Shown here piece after piece: positions 1 to 7,347 of a stretch of 64,000 bases of DNA. Position numbers and translations under genes: made by a program. Each line of letters starts with the position of its first letter. Position 1 is the stretch's first letter. This DNA is from Botrimarina mediterranea (GTDB lineage: Bacteria; Planctomycetota; Planctomycetia; Pirellulales; Lacipirellulaceae), in NCBI RefSeq assembly GCF_007753265.1, contig NZ_CP036349.1, positions 2,203,363 through 2,267,362 of the forward strand, in the 5' to 3' direction. The notes beneath the pieces are model-generated. The model was not told the origin of the DNA. It saw only the letters and a program-made list of their open reading frames with translations, and searched no databases.

Positions 1-1
1 G

Positions 2-217
2 CCGGAGTCGCTCGAGGACCTCGTCGAGAAGCCCAGTGACTCGAAGATGGCGGACCGTTGGGCGGGCCCGTACCTGAACAAGAAGTCGATCCCGCTCGAC
101 CCGTGGGACAACGAGTACAAGTACGAGGCGAAGGACAACACCGCTAGGGTTTGGTCGGTGGGACCCGACGGCAGCGACGGGACCGATGACGATGTCACGT
201 CCGAAGATGAGGCTTGA
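2..217 (+). CDS. gspG: Type II secretion major pseudopilin GspG, C-terminal part
   Basis: Only the last 71 codons are in the window; the start lies upstream. The visible part reads LVEKPSDSKM, WAGPYLNKKSIPLDPW and YKY, then VGPDGSDG and a run of acidic residues. This is the conserved GspG C-terminus, in which the GPYL..K..PLDPW segment and the Asp-rich loop form the calcium-binding end of the major pseudopilin. GspG polymerises into the periplasmic pseudopilus that pushes substrates through the secretin. The stop lies 30 bases inside the next gene, gspH, so the two are translationally close. Identity is secure from motif and neighbours. Confidence 0.9.
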   Translation, partial: PESLEDLVEKPSDSKMADRWAGPYLNKKSIPLDPWDNEYKYEAKDNTARVWSVGPDGSDGTDDDVTSEDEA

Positions 218-764
218 ACGCCGGCGGTCACCGACGGGCTTCACGCTCGTTGAACTGTTGCTGGTCCTCTCGCTGGTGGTAATGCTAGCGGCGATGGTCG
301 CGCCGTCGCTCACGGGGACGCTTGGCCGCGTGCGGCTCGACGCGGCTGCCGACGCGGTGCGCACCGCGTGGGTCGACGCGCGGCTTGAGGCGATGCGTAG
401 CGGCGAGCCGATCGTTTTCCAGTGCCAGTTGGGAACGGGTCGGTACACGGTCTCGAAGCTCATCGACGCGTCGGCAGCCGGTGCGGTCGCCGCCGACGAG
501 GACGCCGCCGGCTCGACCACACTTGCTGACGACGAGCACGAAGACCTCGGCGAAGTAAAGTTCGTCCAACTGTCGGCGGGCAACCCACTAACGGCGGTCG
601 TCGACCCGGCGGTTGCGGCGTGCTTGGTGTTCCGCCCCGACGGCGCGACCCAAGACGCTTGGGCGGTCATCGAGTCGGCGAATGGACGCCGGCGACGCAT
701 CACGCTCCGTAGCCTGACCGGCGCGGCGCGGGTTGAAGTGGTCTCAGCAAGTGAGGGGACCTAA
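186..764 (+). CDS. gspH: Type II secretion minor pseudopilin GspH
   Basis: 192 residues. The N-terminus is basic and followed by TGFTLVELLLVLSL, a class III (prepilin peptidase) signal cleaved between G and F, with the Glu at +5 and a ~20-residue hydrophobic helix. The rest is the hydrophilic domain expected of GspH/FimT-type minor pseudopilins, which sit at the pseudopilus tip with GspI, J and K. It overlaps gspG by 32 bases and is followed five bases later by gspI. ATGs at 192 and 207 are alternative starts; the one at 207 would give a leader closer to the usual length. Assignment to GspH rests on order (G-H-I-J-K) plus the prepilin motif. Confidence 0.85.
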   Translation: MTMSRPKMRLERRRSPTGFTLVELLLVLSLVVMLAAMVAPSLTGTLGRVRLDAAADAVRTAWVDARLEAMRSGEPIVFQCQLGTGRYTVSKLIDASAAGAVAADEDAAGSTTLADDEHEDLGEVKFVQLSAGNPLTAVVDPAVAACLVFRPDGATQDAWAVIESANGRRRRITLRSLTGAARVEVVSASEGT

Positions 765-769
765 CGGCC

Positions 770-1240
770 ATGCGTCGCCAGCGAACCAAACGCCGCGCCT
801 TCACGCTACTCGAGGTGATCCTCGCGCTGGCGATCCTCGGGCTTGCGCTAGCGACGCTTGGCGAAGCGGTGGGCCGTTCCCATCAGAACGCCCGCCGGGC
901 CGCGGACCAAGCCGAGTTGTGCTTCGCTGCCGCCTCGTTGCTCGACGAGGTGATCGTCGGCTCACGGCAATTGGTTGCGGTGGACAGCGAACCGGTCGCT
1001 GACCCACTCGACCCCACGGCGCCGCCCGTCGCGTTGGTGTCTTTGCGGATCGAGAACGGTCCCCTCGATGGCGTGCTGGTGCTCTACGCTAGCGCGCGAC
1101 CGAACGACCCGTTGGCTAGCGAGCTCGATACGGTTCAGCTGGTGCGCTGGGTGATTGACCCTGCTCTCACGGAGTCGGCTTCGACCTCCTCGGCAGGCGC
1201 TTCGAGCACGAGCTCATCCGGCACGGGGGGAACGCTATGA
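770..1240 (+). CDS. gspI: Type II secretion minor pseudopilin GspI
   Basis: 156 residues starting MRRQRTKRRAFTLLEVILALAIL. This is a prepilin signal in which the residue before the cleavage site is Ala rather than the usual Gly (A|FTLLEV); prepilin peptidases tolerate Ala, but it is less common. Glu+5 is present and the hydrophobic helix follows. GspI nucleates the GspI-J-K tip complex. The C-terminal 20 residues are a Ser/Thr/Gly-rich tail. The stop codon overlaps the gspJ start (ATGATGA arrangement, 4-base overlap), implying translational coupling. Assignment is by gene order and signal type. Confidence 0.85.
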   Translation: MRRQRTKRRAFTLLEVILALAILGLALATLGEAVGRSHQNARRAADQAELCFAAASLLDEVIVGSRQLVAVDSEPVADPLDPTAPPVALVSLRIENGPLDGVLVLYASARPNDPLASELDTVQLVRWVIDPALTESASTSSAGASSTSSSGTGGTL

Positions 1241-2139
1241 TGACCCGCCGCGGTTTCTCCTTGATCGAGCTGGTGTTGGCGATCGCGCTGTCGATTGCCC
1301 TTTCGGCGCTGTTGGGGATGGCAATCGACCTGCACCTCGTGCGGCTCGACAGCAGCCGCACGTCGATCGAGCAAGCGCAGATCGCGCGTTCGATTCTCGA
1401 CCTGATCACGGCCGACCTCCGCGCGGCGACCACGGCTCCCTCGCAGGACGTCACGGAACTTCAGAGTGCGGCGGACGCCGCGGCGCAGTTCGACGTTGAC
1501 GAGGTCGATTCGGGCGCCGAGGACGAAGCTCAATCGCAATCGACGACAACCGCCGCCACCAACCAGATTCCAACCGGCCTCAACGGCGATGTCGATTCGC
1601 TGACGATCGACAGCCGGCAACTCACGCAGACCCTGGTGACGGTTGCGGAGGGCGCGGCCCCCGTCGCTCGCATCGATGTGGGTTGGACGCAGATCGGTTA
1701 TGGCATGTCTCTCGTCGCCGCGACGCCGGGCTTGGTCCGGACCGTCGCGCCTCGTGACGCAGTGCGTTGGCGGACCGAGCAGGGCGTCGAAACGCCCGTG
1801 ACCGAGCCGATCGCTCCGGAAGTGAGGGCGATCCAGTTCCGCTACTGGGACGGCACACAGCTCATTGACATGTGGGATATGTCCGAGCAGCAGGCGTTGC
1901 CGATGGCAGTGGAGGTCCGCATCGAGCTTGCGCCAATCGACGCGACCGACGCCGACCACACCAGCACCGCTCGGCAGCAAACCCAAATCTACCGTCGAGT
2001 GGTCCGCCTCCCTGCTGCTGCTGACGAAGCAACGGCTTCTGCTGGAGCGAGCGCCGCAGCGGGCTCGGCGTCTGCCTCGACCGGCGGAATGGGCTCGGGC
2101 TCTGGGGCTTCAGGCGGCTTTGGCGCGGGGGGAACCTGA
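1237..2139 (+). CDS. gspJ: Type II secretion minor pseudopilin GspJ
   Basis: 300 residues, beginning MMTRRGFSLIELVLAIALS: a G|FSLIEL prepilin cleavage site with Glu+5 and a hydrophobic helix. It is longer than the ~200-residue proteobacterial GspJ. The extra length is an acidic insert around residues 80-115 and an Ala/Ser/Gly-rich C-terminal tail (about residues 265-300). The central segment (IQFRYWDGTQLIDMWD..) resembles the GspJ signature in which a Tyr/Trp-rich strand is followed by a long beta hairpin. It overlaps gspI by four bases and ends one base before gspK. GspJ forms the quasi-helical tip with GspI and GspK. Confidence 0.87.
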   Translation: MMTRRGFSLIELVLAIALSIALSALLGMAIDLHLVRLDSSRTSIEQAQIARSILDLITADLRAATTAPSQDVTELQSAADAAAQFDVDEVDSGAEDEAQSQSTTTAATNQIPTGLNGDVDSLTIDSRQLTQTLVTVAEGAAPVARIDVGWTQIGYGMSLVAATPGLVRTVAPRDAVRWRTEQGVETPVTEPIAPEVRAIQFRYWDGTQLIDMWDMSEQQALPMAVEVRIELAPIDATDADHTSTARQQTQIYRRVVRLPAAADEATASAGASAAAGSASASTGGMGSGSGASGGFGAGGT

Positions 2140-2140
2140 C

Positions 2141-3766
2141 ATGCGCTATCGCAATCGGAGAGAGCGTCGCGGCGTGCTGCTGTTGGTTGTGCTCGTCGTC
2201 GTTGCGCTGATGGCGATCGCCAACCTGTCGTACTTCGATTGGACCTTCGCCGAACGCAAGGCGGCCGACGCCTCGGTGCGACGCGAGCAGGCTTACCACG
2301 CCGCCGAGTCCGCCACCGAGATGCTACGCGTCTATCTCTCAGAGGACGCAACGACGATCGATCAGGACGGCGGCTGGTACGAGAACCCGGCGCGGTTCCG
2401 CGCGGTGCTCGTGGCCGACCACCCCGCCGCCGAACTGCGTGTCCGCGCCGCGGCGGTCGCGCCGCGTTGGGGGAACTACCAGCTCGAAGGCGCCCGCTTC
2501 GGACTGGAGGACGACTCGGGACGCCTCAATCTCAACACGCTGCTGGTCACCGAGACGCGCGAAGAGGGCGCGGCACGCACCCAGCTGATGGCGTTGCCTG
2601 GCATGACCGAGGCGATCGCCGACGCCATCCTCGACTGGATGGACGAAGACGACGACGTCCGTTCGCTCGGCGCCGAGCGGGATTACTATTCGACGCTCGA
2701 ACCGCCGATCCTGCCGATGAACGGCCCGATCTCGACGCTCGAGCAACTGTTGCAGGTCAAGGGCGTCACGCCCGAACTGCTGTGGGGCCTCGACCAAGAC
2801 CGCAACTACGAAGTCTCTCCAGCCGAGGCCGCCGGCGTCGCGCTGCCGGTCGATAACTCCACGGGAGAACTGAGCGGGGGTTGGGCCTCGATGCTGACGC
2901 TCTATAGCGCCGAGGCCAATGTTCAGCCCGACGGCACTCCGAAGATCAACGTCAACGGCGACGACCTGCAGCAGCTGCACACGCAGATCGAGTCGGTCCT
3001 CGGGATCGACGCGGCCAACTTTGTGGTCGCCTACCGCCAGGGCGGTCCCGAAGAGGACCCCGACGCCCTCGACGACGAAGCGACCGAGCCGGAGCAGCCC
3101 GAGGAGGTCGAGGCGCTCGGCGAAGGGGGAGGGGAGGGCGGCGGAAGCACACAGATGCAGGAGAAAGCCGCCGGCGCGATCACCATCGACTTCAATGCCC
3201 CCGCCGCCGAGGCGATTACCGACCCACTCGACCTCGTGGGAGTAAGAGTCCGCGTCGTCGAGGCGGGACAGCTCGAACCGGCGATCGTCACGTCGCCGTG
3301 GCAGGAAGGGGACACCACGATCAACCAGATGGTCTCGACCCTGACGACGACCGACGCCACGTCGATCCCCGGACGGGTGAACATCAACCAGGCGCCGCGA
3401 GCCGTGCTGATAGGGCTCCCCGGCATGCCACCGAACGTGGCCGACGCCATCGTCGCCAACCGCGACCCGACTGCCGGTTCAACCCGCCCCGACCGCCTGA
3501 ACGCCGTCTGGCTGCTGACGGAGGGATACCTGCAACTCGAAGAGATGAAGGCCTTGGCGCCGTACGTCACGGGGCAGGGGGCCGTCTACCGCACCCAGGT
3601 CGTTGGGGGCTACGAAGCGGGCGGCCCGATCCGTCGGATGGAAGTCGTGCTCGACGCCACGACGCTGCCCCCGCGGGTGGTGCTGCGCCGCGACTTGAGC
3701 CCGCTGGGCGCTGGCTTCGACCCCGCGCTGACGCTGGTCCCCGAGGGGGCTGGCGTACCGCAATAG
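2141..3766 (+). CDS. gspK: Type II secretion minor pseudopilin GspK
   Basis: 541 residues from the ATG one base after the gspJ stop. A longer in-frame reading exists upstream but lies inside gspJ. The N-terminus is RRERRGVLLLVVLVVVALMAI, a prepilin signal without Glu+5, as is normal for GspK. The body contains FGLEDDSGRLNLNTLL and two helix-hairpin-helix-like segments (ALPGMTEAIADAILDWMDEDDD near residue 150; LIGLPGMPPNVADAIVANRD near residue 425), the SAM-like repeats typical of GspK. An acidic, Gly-rich linker near residues 305-345 makes it longer than the usual ~320 residues. GspK caps the pseudopilus. Confidence 0.92.
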   Translation: MRYRNRRERRGVLLLVVLVVVALMAIANLSYFDWTFAERKAADASVRREQAYHAAESATEMLRVYLSEDATTIDQDGGWYENPARFRAVLVADHPAAELRVRAAAVAPRWGNYQLEGARFGLEDDSGRLNLNTLLVTETREEGAARTQLMALPGMTEAIADAILDWMDEDDDVRSLGAERDYYSTLEPPILPMNGPISTLEQLLQVKGVTPELLWGLDQDRNYEVSPAEAAGVALPVDNSTGELSGGWASMLTLYSAEANVQPDGTPKINVNGDDLQQLHTQIESVLGIDAANFVVAYRQGGPEEDPDALDDEATEPEQPEEVEALGEGGGEGGGSTQMQEKAAGAITIDFNAPAAEAITDPLDLVGVRVRVVEAGQLEPAIVTSPWQEGDTTINQMVSTLTTTDATSIPGRVNINQAPRAVLIGLPGMPPNVADAIVANRDPTAGSTRPDRLNAVWLLTEGYLQLEEMKALAPYVTGQGAVYRTQVVGGYEAGGPIRRMEVVLDATTLPPRVVLRRDLSPLGAGFDPALTLVPEGAGVPQ

Positions 3767-3922
3767 ATTCACCGCGGAGTGCGCCGAGGACGCGGTGAAA
3801 GAGGCTACTTGCTGCACATTCTCCGCGAACTCCGGGGTGAAATAAGCGGCTGCGATTGGCGTTCGGAGTCGCCCGCTGACTAAACTGAAAGGTCCCAGCT
3901 TTCCCCACGATCGAGTCCCGCC

Positions 3923-5545
3923 TTGCTGACCCTCGCCCTCCAGACCGACAGCCGTGGCGTCACCGCCGTGCTCGCCGACCGCCCGAAGGGGGGCTCGGTG
4001 CGGCTCGCTGGGTACGCCACGGTCGAACGCGCCCCGTCGGCGGAGAAGCTGGCGGAGGCACTCCGTGCGGCGCTGCCGAAACTGCGCGGCGGAAAGGCAC
4101 AGCTCGCCGTTGCGCTGGGGCCCGAAGACGTCCGCGTCAAGCGGCTCGCTGTACCGCCGGCGCCCGAAACCGAGTTGCCGCCGATTGTCGCGCTGCAGGC
4201 GGCGCGTGACGCGGCCGCGGACGTCGAGTCGATCGTCGCGGACTTCTCGCCGCCGCAGGCGGGACAAGAAGGGGCTCCGACGGTGCTCGCCGCCTGGGCG
4301 AGCGAAGAGGCCCTGGCGTTCTGGCGTGAGGTCGCCGAAGACCTGGGTGGCAGGTTGGCGGTCGCGACGCCGCGGCCGTTGGCGATCGCGCCTTCGACCG
4401 GAGAGGGCGAGCCCGTCATCTTCTTGGCCCGTGCCGGCGATTCGATCGACTTCGTCTCGTTCGCTGCGAATCAGCCGGTGCTCGTCCGCTCGGCTCATGT
4501 CGGCGAGGCCGACGCCCAGCGCGAGCTTCGACGCACGTTGCTTGCGCTCTCCGCCGATGGCGTCGAGGCGCCGAAGGTGCTGCCGCTGCACGACGACTTG
4601 ATCCCCGGTGAGGACATCGCTCTTTCGATGTGGCCGGAAACATCGGCGGCCGACCTCATCGATGCGACGGCGTACGACAAGTGCCTCGCCGCAACGGGGC
4701 TGGCGATCCTTACCGCCCGCGGCGACAAACCGACGATCAACCTCGCCGACCCACGGCGCCCGCCCGTCGCGGAGACGGGCCGCCGTCGGCAGGTCCTGCT
4801 CGGCGCTGCCGCGGCTTCGGTGATCGCCGCCGCCGCGTGGTTGGCGTACGACCGCGTCGCGCAGCTCGACCGGCAGATCTCCGAAAAGCAGAAGGAGATC
4901 GCCGCCGCCGAGGCCGACGTCGAGGCCTTCGAGCCCTATCAGTCGAAGGTCGCCGAGATCGAAGAGTGGCGTCAGAGCGACGTCAACTGGCTCGACGAAC
5001 TCGACCGGCTGAGCCAGAAGCTCCGCCCCGCGCCGCTCGACGCCAAGGACTTCCCGGTTGCGTCCGATATCCGCGCGACCCAGTTGATCGCGACGGCGAT
5101 GCTCGGAGGCAACGAGCCGGGCGGGCGGATCGATCTGACAGCCGTCGCGCGCAGCTCGTCATCGAGTGAACTCGAGGCGCGGCTGCGTGATGGGAATCAT
5201 CCGGTCGAGCCGATCTCCACGACGGAGACGCCGGCGAAAGACGAGTACCGCTACAAGTACACCGCCCTGTTGCGCGTGCCGCCGGACACCGGCGTCGTCG
5301 CCGATGAGGAGCCTGCGGACGAATCGGTGAACGAGGACGTTGAAGGGGCCGGCGAAGTGGAGTCCTCCGCTGGCGATACCGACGGGCAGGAGACGGGTGC
5401 GGCTCCTGTGGAGTCGGTTGAAGGCTCGCTAGATGAAGAGCCAGTGGCCAAACCAGATGAAGCGGCGCCTTCAGAACAAACGAACGAGCCCACCGAAGAC
5501 GCTCCTGCCGAAGTTGCCTCTGACTCCGAGGAGGCGTCGTCATGA
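3923..5545 (+). CDS. gspL: Type II secretion inner-membrane assembly protein GspL
   Basis: 540 residues from a TTG start; no strong ribosome site is visible, and no ATG lies near the conserved N-terminus. Residues 1-~280 have the actin-like fold pattern of GspL/PilM cytoplasmic domains. One membrane span (LLGAAAASVIAAAAWLAY, ~residues 292-310) is followed by a coiled-coil stretch (LDRQISEKQKEIAAAEADVE) and a periplasmic PilN-like region. The last ~90 residues are acidic low-complexity sequence (Glu/Asp/Ala/Pro), unusual for GspL. GspL recruits the GspE ATPase to the membrane. The ATGA overlap with the next gene shows they form an operon. A 156-base gap separates it from gspK. Confidence 0.85.
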   Translation: MLTLALQTDSRGVTAVLADRPKGGSVRLAGYATVERAPSAEKLAEALRAALPKLRGGKAQLAVALGPEDVRVKRLAVPPAPETELPPIVALQAARDAAADVESIVADFSPPQAGQEGAPTVLAAWASEEALAFWREVAEDLGGRLAVATPRPLAIAPSTGEGEPVIFLARAGDSIDFVSFAANQPVLVRSAHVGEADAQRELRRTLLALSADGVEAPKVLPLHDDLIPGEDIALSMWPETSAADLIDATAYDKCLAATGLAILTARGDKPTINLADPRRPPVAETGRRRQVLLGAAAASVIAAAAWLAYDRVAQLDRQISEKQKEIAAAEADVEAFEPYQSKVAEIEEWRQSDVNWLDELDRLSQKLRPAPLDAKDFPVASDIRATQLIATAMLGGNEPGGRIDLTAVARSSSSSELEARLRDGNHPVEPISTTETPAKDEYRYKYTALLRVPPDTGVVADEEPADESVNEDVEGAGEVESSAGDTDGQETGAAPVESVEGSLDEEPVAKPDEAAPSEQTNEPTEDAPAEVASDSEEASS

Positions 5546-6510
5546 ACCAGCGCGAGAAGTTCTTGCTCGCCGGCGTCTTGCTGATCGTCGCGGCGTGGTT
5601 CGGTTGGGGTTTCTTCGACTCGTACCAGGACGGTTACGCCCGCCGTATGCGGGAGTTGTCCGAGCTCGACGAAACGCTGTTCAACACAGGCGTTGACGCC
5701 CGCCGTGCGCGGCAGTCGCTGCGAAAATTGGAGAAGTTCCAAGAGCAGTCGCTGCCGGCGGACCCCGACGTCGCGCGGAGCGTTTATACGGCGTGGCTCA
5801 TCGACACGATCCAGGCCTCGGGTCTCGAGCTCGGCTCGGTGAAGTTCGCTTCGGTGCGGCAGAACGAAGACGCTTCGACGTCGCTATCGTTCACCTCGGT
5901 CGCCAGCGGCAAACCCGAGGCCGTCGTCAAGCTGCTGGACGCCTACTATCGGCTGGACGTTCTGCACCAGATCACCAATCTCCAACTCCGCCCCGCGGAC
6001 GACGAGGGGGATGAGTGGAACGTCACGTTTACTAGCGTCGCGTTGATCGTCAACGGCGCGCCGCGCGAGACGGGCCTGCCCGAGACGCCCCGTGATCCCG
6101 CGCGGCTGGCGAAGCCGTCGGCGGGCGACTACGTGCAGAGCGTCGGCGGCCGCAATCTCTTTGCAAGCTACACGCCCCCGCCGCCGCCCAAGCCGGCGCC
6201 GGTCGAGGTTGTGAAAGAAACGCCCAAGCCCAAACCATCGCCGCCGCCGTTCGACGACGCCGAGCACGCCGCGCTGTCGGGCATCGTCGGCTACGGCGAC
6301 GCCTACGAGGCTTGGATCGTGGTCCGCACGACCGGCGTCACGCTCCGCTTGCACGACGGCGACGCCCTGGAGGTGGGCCAGTTCAAGGGCAAAGTCGAAT
6401 CGGTCAGCCAGCGGGAGATGACGGTCGTCGCCGAAGACGGGGCGAAGTTTACGGTCGATCTGGGCGAGATGATCGGCGAAGCGCAGAAGGCGTCGCGCGA
6501 CGCCGCGTAG
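5542..6510 (+). CDS. gspM: GspM/PilO-like protein with GspC/PilP-like C-terminal domain
   Basis: 322 residues. The N-terminus is MNQREKFLLAGVLLIVAAWFGWG, a short cytoplasmic piece and one membrane span, followed by a coiled coil and a ferredoxin-like PilO/GspM periplasmic domain (to about residue 175). After a Pro/Lys-rich linker (TPPPPPKPAPVEVVKETPKPKP, ~residues 210-230) comes a ~90-residue beta domain (ALSGIVGYGDAYEAWIVV...TLRLHDGDALEVGQFKGKVESV) resembling the GspC homology region or PilP, which binds the secretin N-domain. No separate gspC is seen in the window. It is the last gene of the forward operon and overlaps gspL by four bases. The fusion reading is an inference from domain order. 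Confidence 0.75.
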   Translation: MNQREKFLLAGVLLIVAAWFGWGFFDSYQDGYARRMRELSELDETLFNTGVDARRARQSLRKLEKFQEQSLPADPDVARSVYTAWLIDTIQASGLELGSVKFASVRQNEDASTSLSFTSVASGKPEAVVKLLDAYYRLDVLHQITNLQLRPADDEGDEWNVTFTSVALIVNGAPRETGLPETPRDPARLAKPSAGDYVQSVGGRNLFASYTPPPPPKPAPVEVVKETPKPKPSPPPFDDAEHAALSGIVGYGDAYEAWIVVRTTGVTLRLHDGDALEVGQFKGKVESVSQREMTVVAEDGAKFTVDLGEMIGEAQKASRDAA

Positions 6511-6523
6511 AGCGTGTTTCACT

Positions 6524-6771
6524 TGGCCGTAGCGTTTCTAGCCTCGCTCTGATCCACGGAGCAACTTGGGGAAGTCTCGCGCAGAGACGCAGAGTTAGAT
6601 GCCTTCAAGACTCACGCGAAGGCGCTAAGCCGCAAAGAACGTGTTGCTCTGTGATCGTTTGCGGCTACGCTCATTTCTCAACGACTTTGTCTTTGCGCCT
6701 TGGCGCCTTTGCGTGAGTCTTCGCAGCCTGCCCTCGGCGTCTCCGCGTCTCTAAGCGAGACGCTACGGCAA
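6524..6771. repeat. Composite intergenic inverted repeat
   Basis: The gap after gspM contains three nested inverted arms. The inner pair, 6608-6637 and 6691-6720, matches at 27 of 30 positions when one is reverse-complemented (core AGACTCACGCNAAGGCG). A middle pair, 6574-6596 with 6739-6761, carries GTCTCGC..AGAGACGC. The outer arms carry GCCGTAGCGT near 6527 and ACGCTACGGC near 6762. No convincing gene lies here. The 'cgcagagacgcagag' motif type recurs between genes in many planctomycete genomes, so this is probably a dispersed palindromic element that could also act as a bidirectional terminator between the convergent gspM and downstream genes. Confidence 0.6.
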
Positions 6772-6889
6772 AATAAAGTACGCTACAGGGGGTCGGACTC
6801 TGCGACCATGACTTAAGCGTCGGCGCCCGTCGTGAAGCGGACAGCCGGCGCCCTCCCGGCTTTGGCGATTAGGGCTCACCGACTCGCGC

Positions 6890-7327
6890 TCAGTCTTCTG
6901 AACGCGACGCCAGCGTTGCGCGGACGTCCTCGGCCGCCTCGCGCACGAGGTCGTTCTGCTCGAGCATCTCGCGCAGCAGCTGCCGCACCGGCTCGTAGCG
7001 GGTCATCCAGCAGAGGTCGCGGCGGCGACGGAACGCCTCGGCGCGGTTGAGGCGGGTCCGGAGCCAGACCTGGAGTTGCTCGTCGGGGACCTCGCCGGTG
7101 CGGCCCATCCGCACCAGCGAATCGACGGCGTGGAGCCCTTCGTGCTCACACTTGTGGTCCTGTTCCAAAGCCTCGTGGCAAGCGCGGGCGTGCCGCTCTT
7201 CGCAAGGCTGTAGCCAGGTCGAGCGGACGATCGCCTCGATCAAGTCGCGCGAGGGCGCCGTGGGTGGGAGCGTAAAGTCATCCTCGCCCGGAGGGGCGCC
7301 GCAAGAAGCCATCGTTGTGGCGACCAA
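6890..7327 (-). pseudogene. Detached 3' part of the neighbouring repeat-containing gene
   Basis: This 145-codon reading frame contains SLVATTMASCGAPPGE, IVRSTWLQPCEERHARACHE and DSLVRMGRTGEVP. It is closely related to an internal stretch of the protein encoded just upstream on the same strand (ASVIGSLGTPPGE, IRSAWSQPCEERHARACHE, DALVRMGRTGEVP). Reading upstream past its first possible start, the frame continues as IENLPPR, which aligns without gaps to KTNLTAR of the other copy, while the upstream gene ends in a different frame at 7348. The simplest explanation is a one-base frameshift near 7350 that cut a protein with two tandem modules into two pieces. A sequencing error would look the same. 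Confidence 0.6.
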
Positions 7328-7347
7328 GGATCGTGGAGGAAGGTTTT

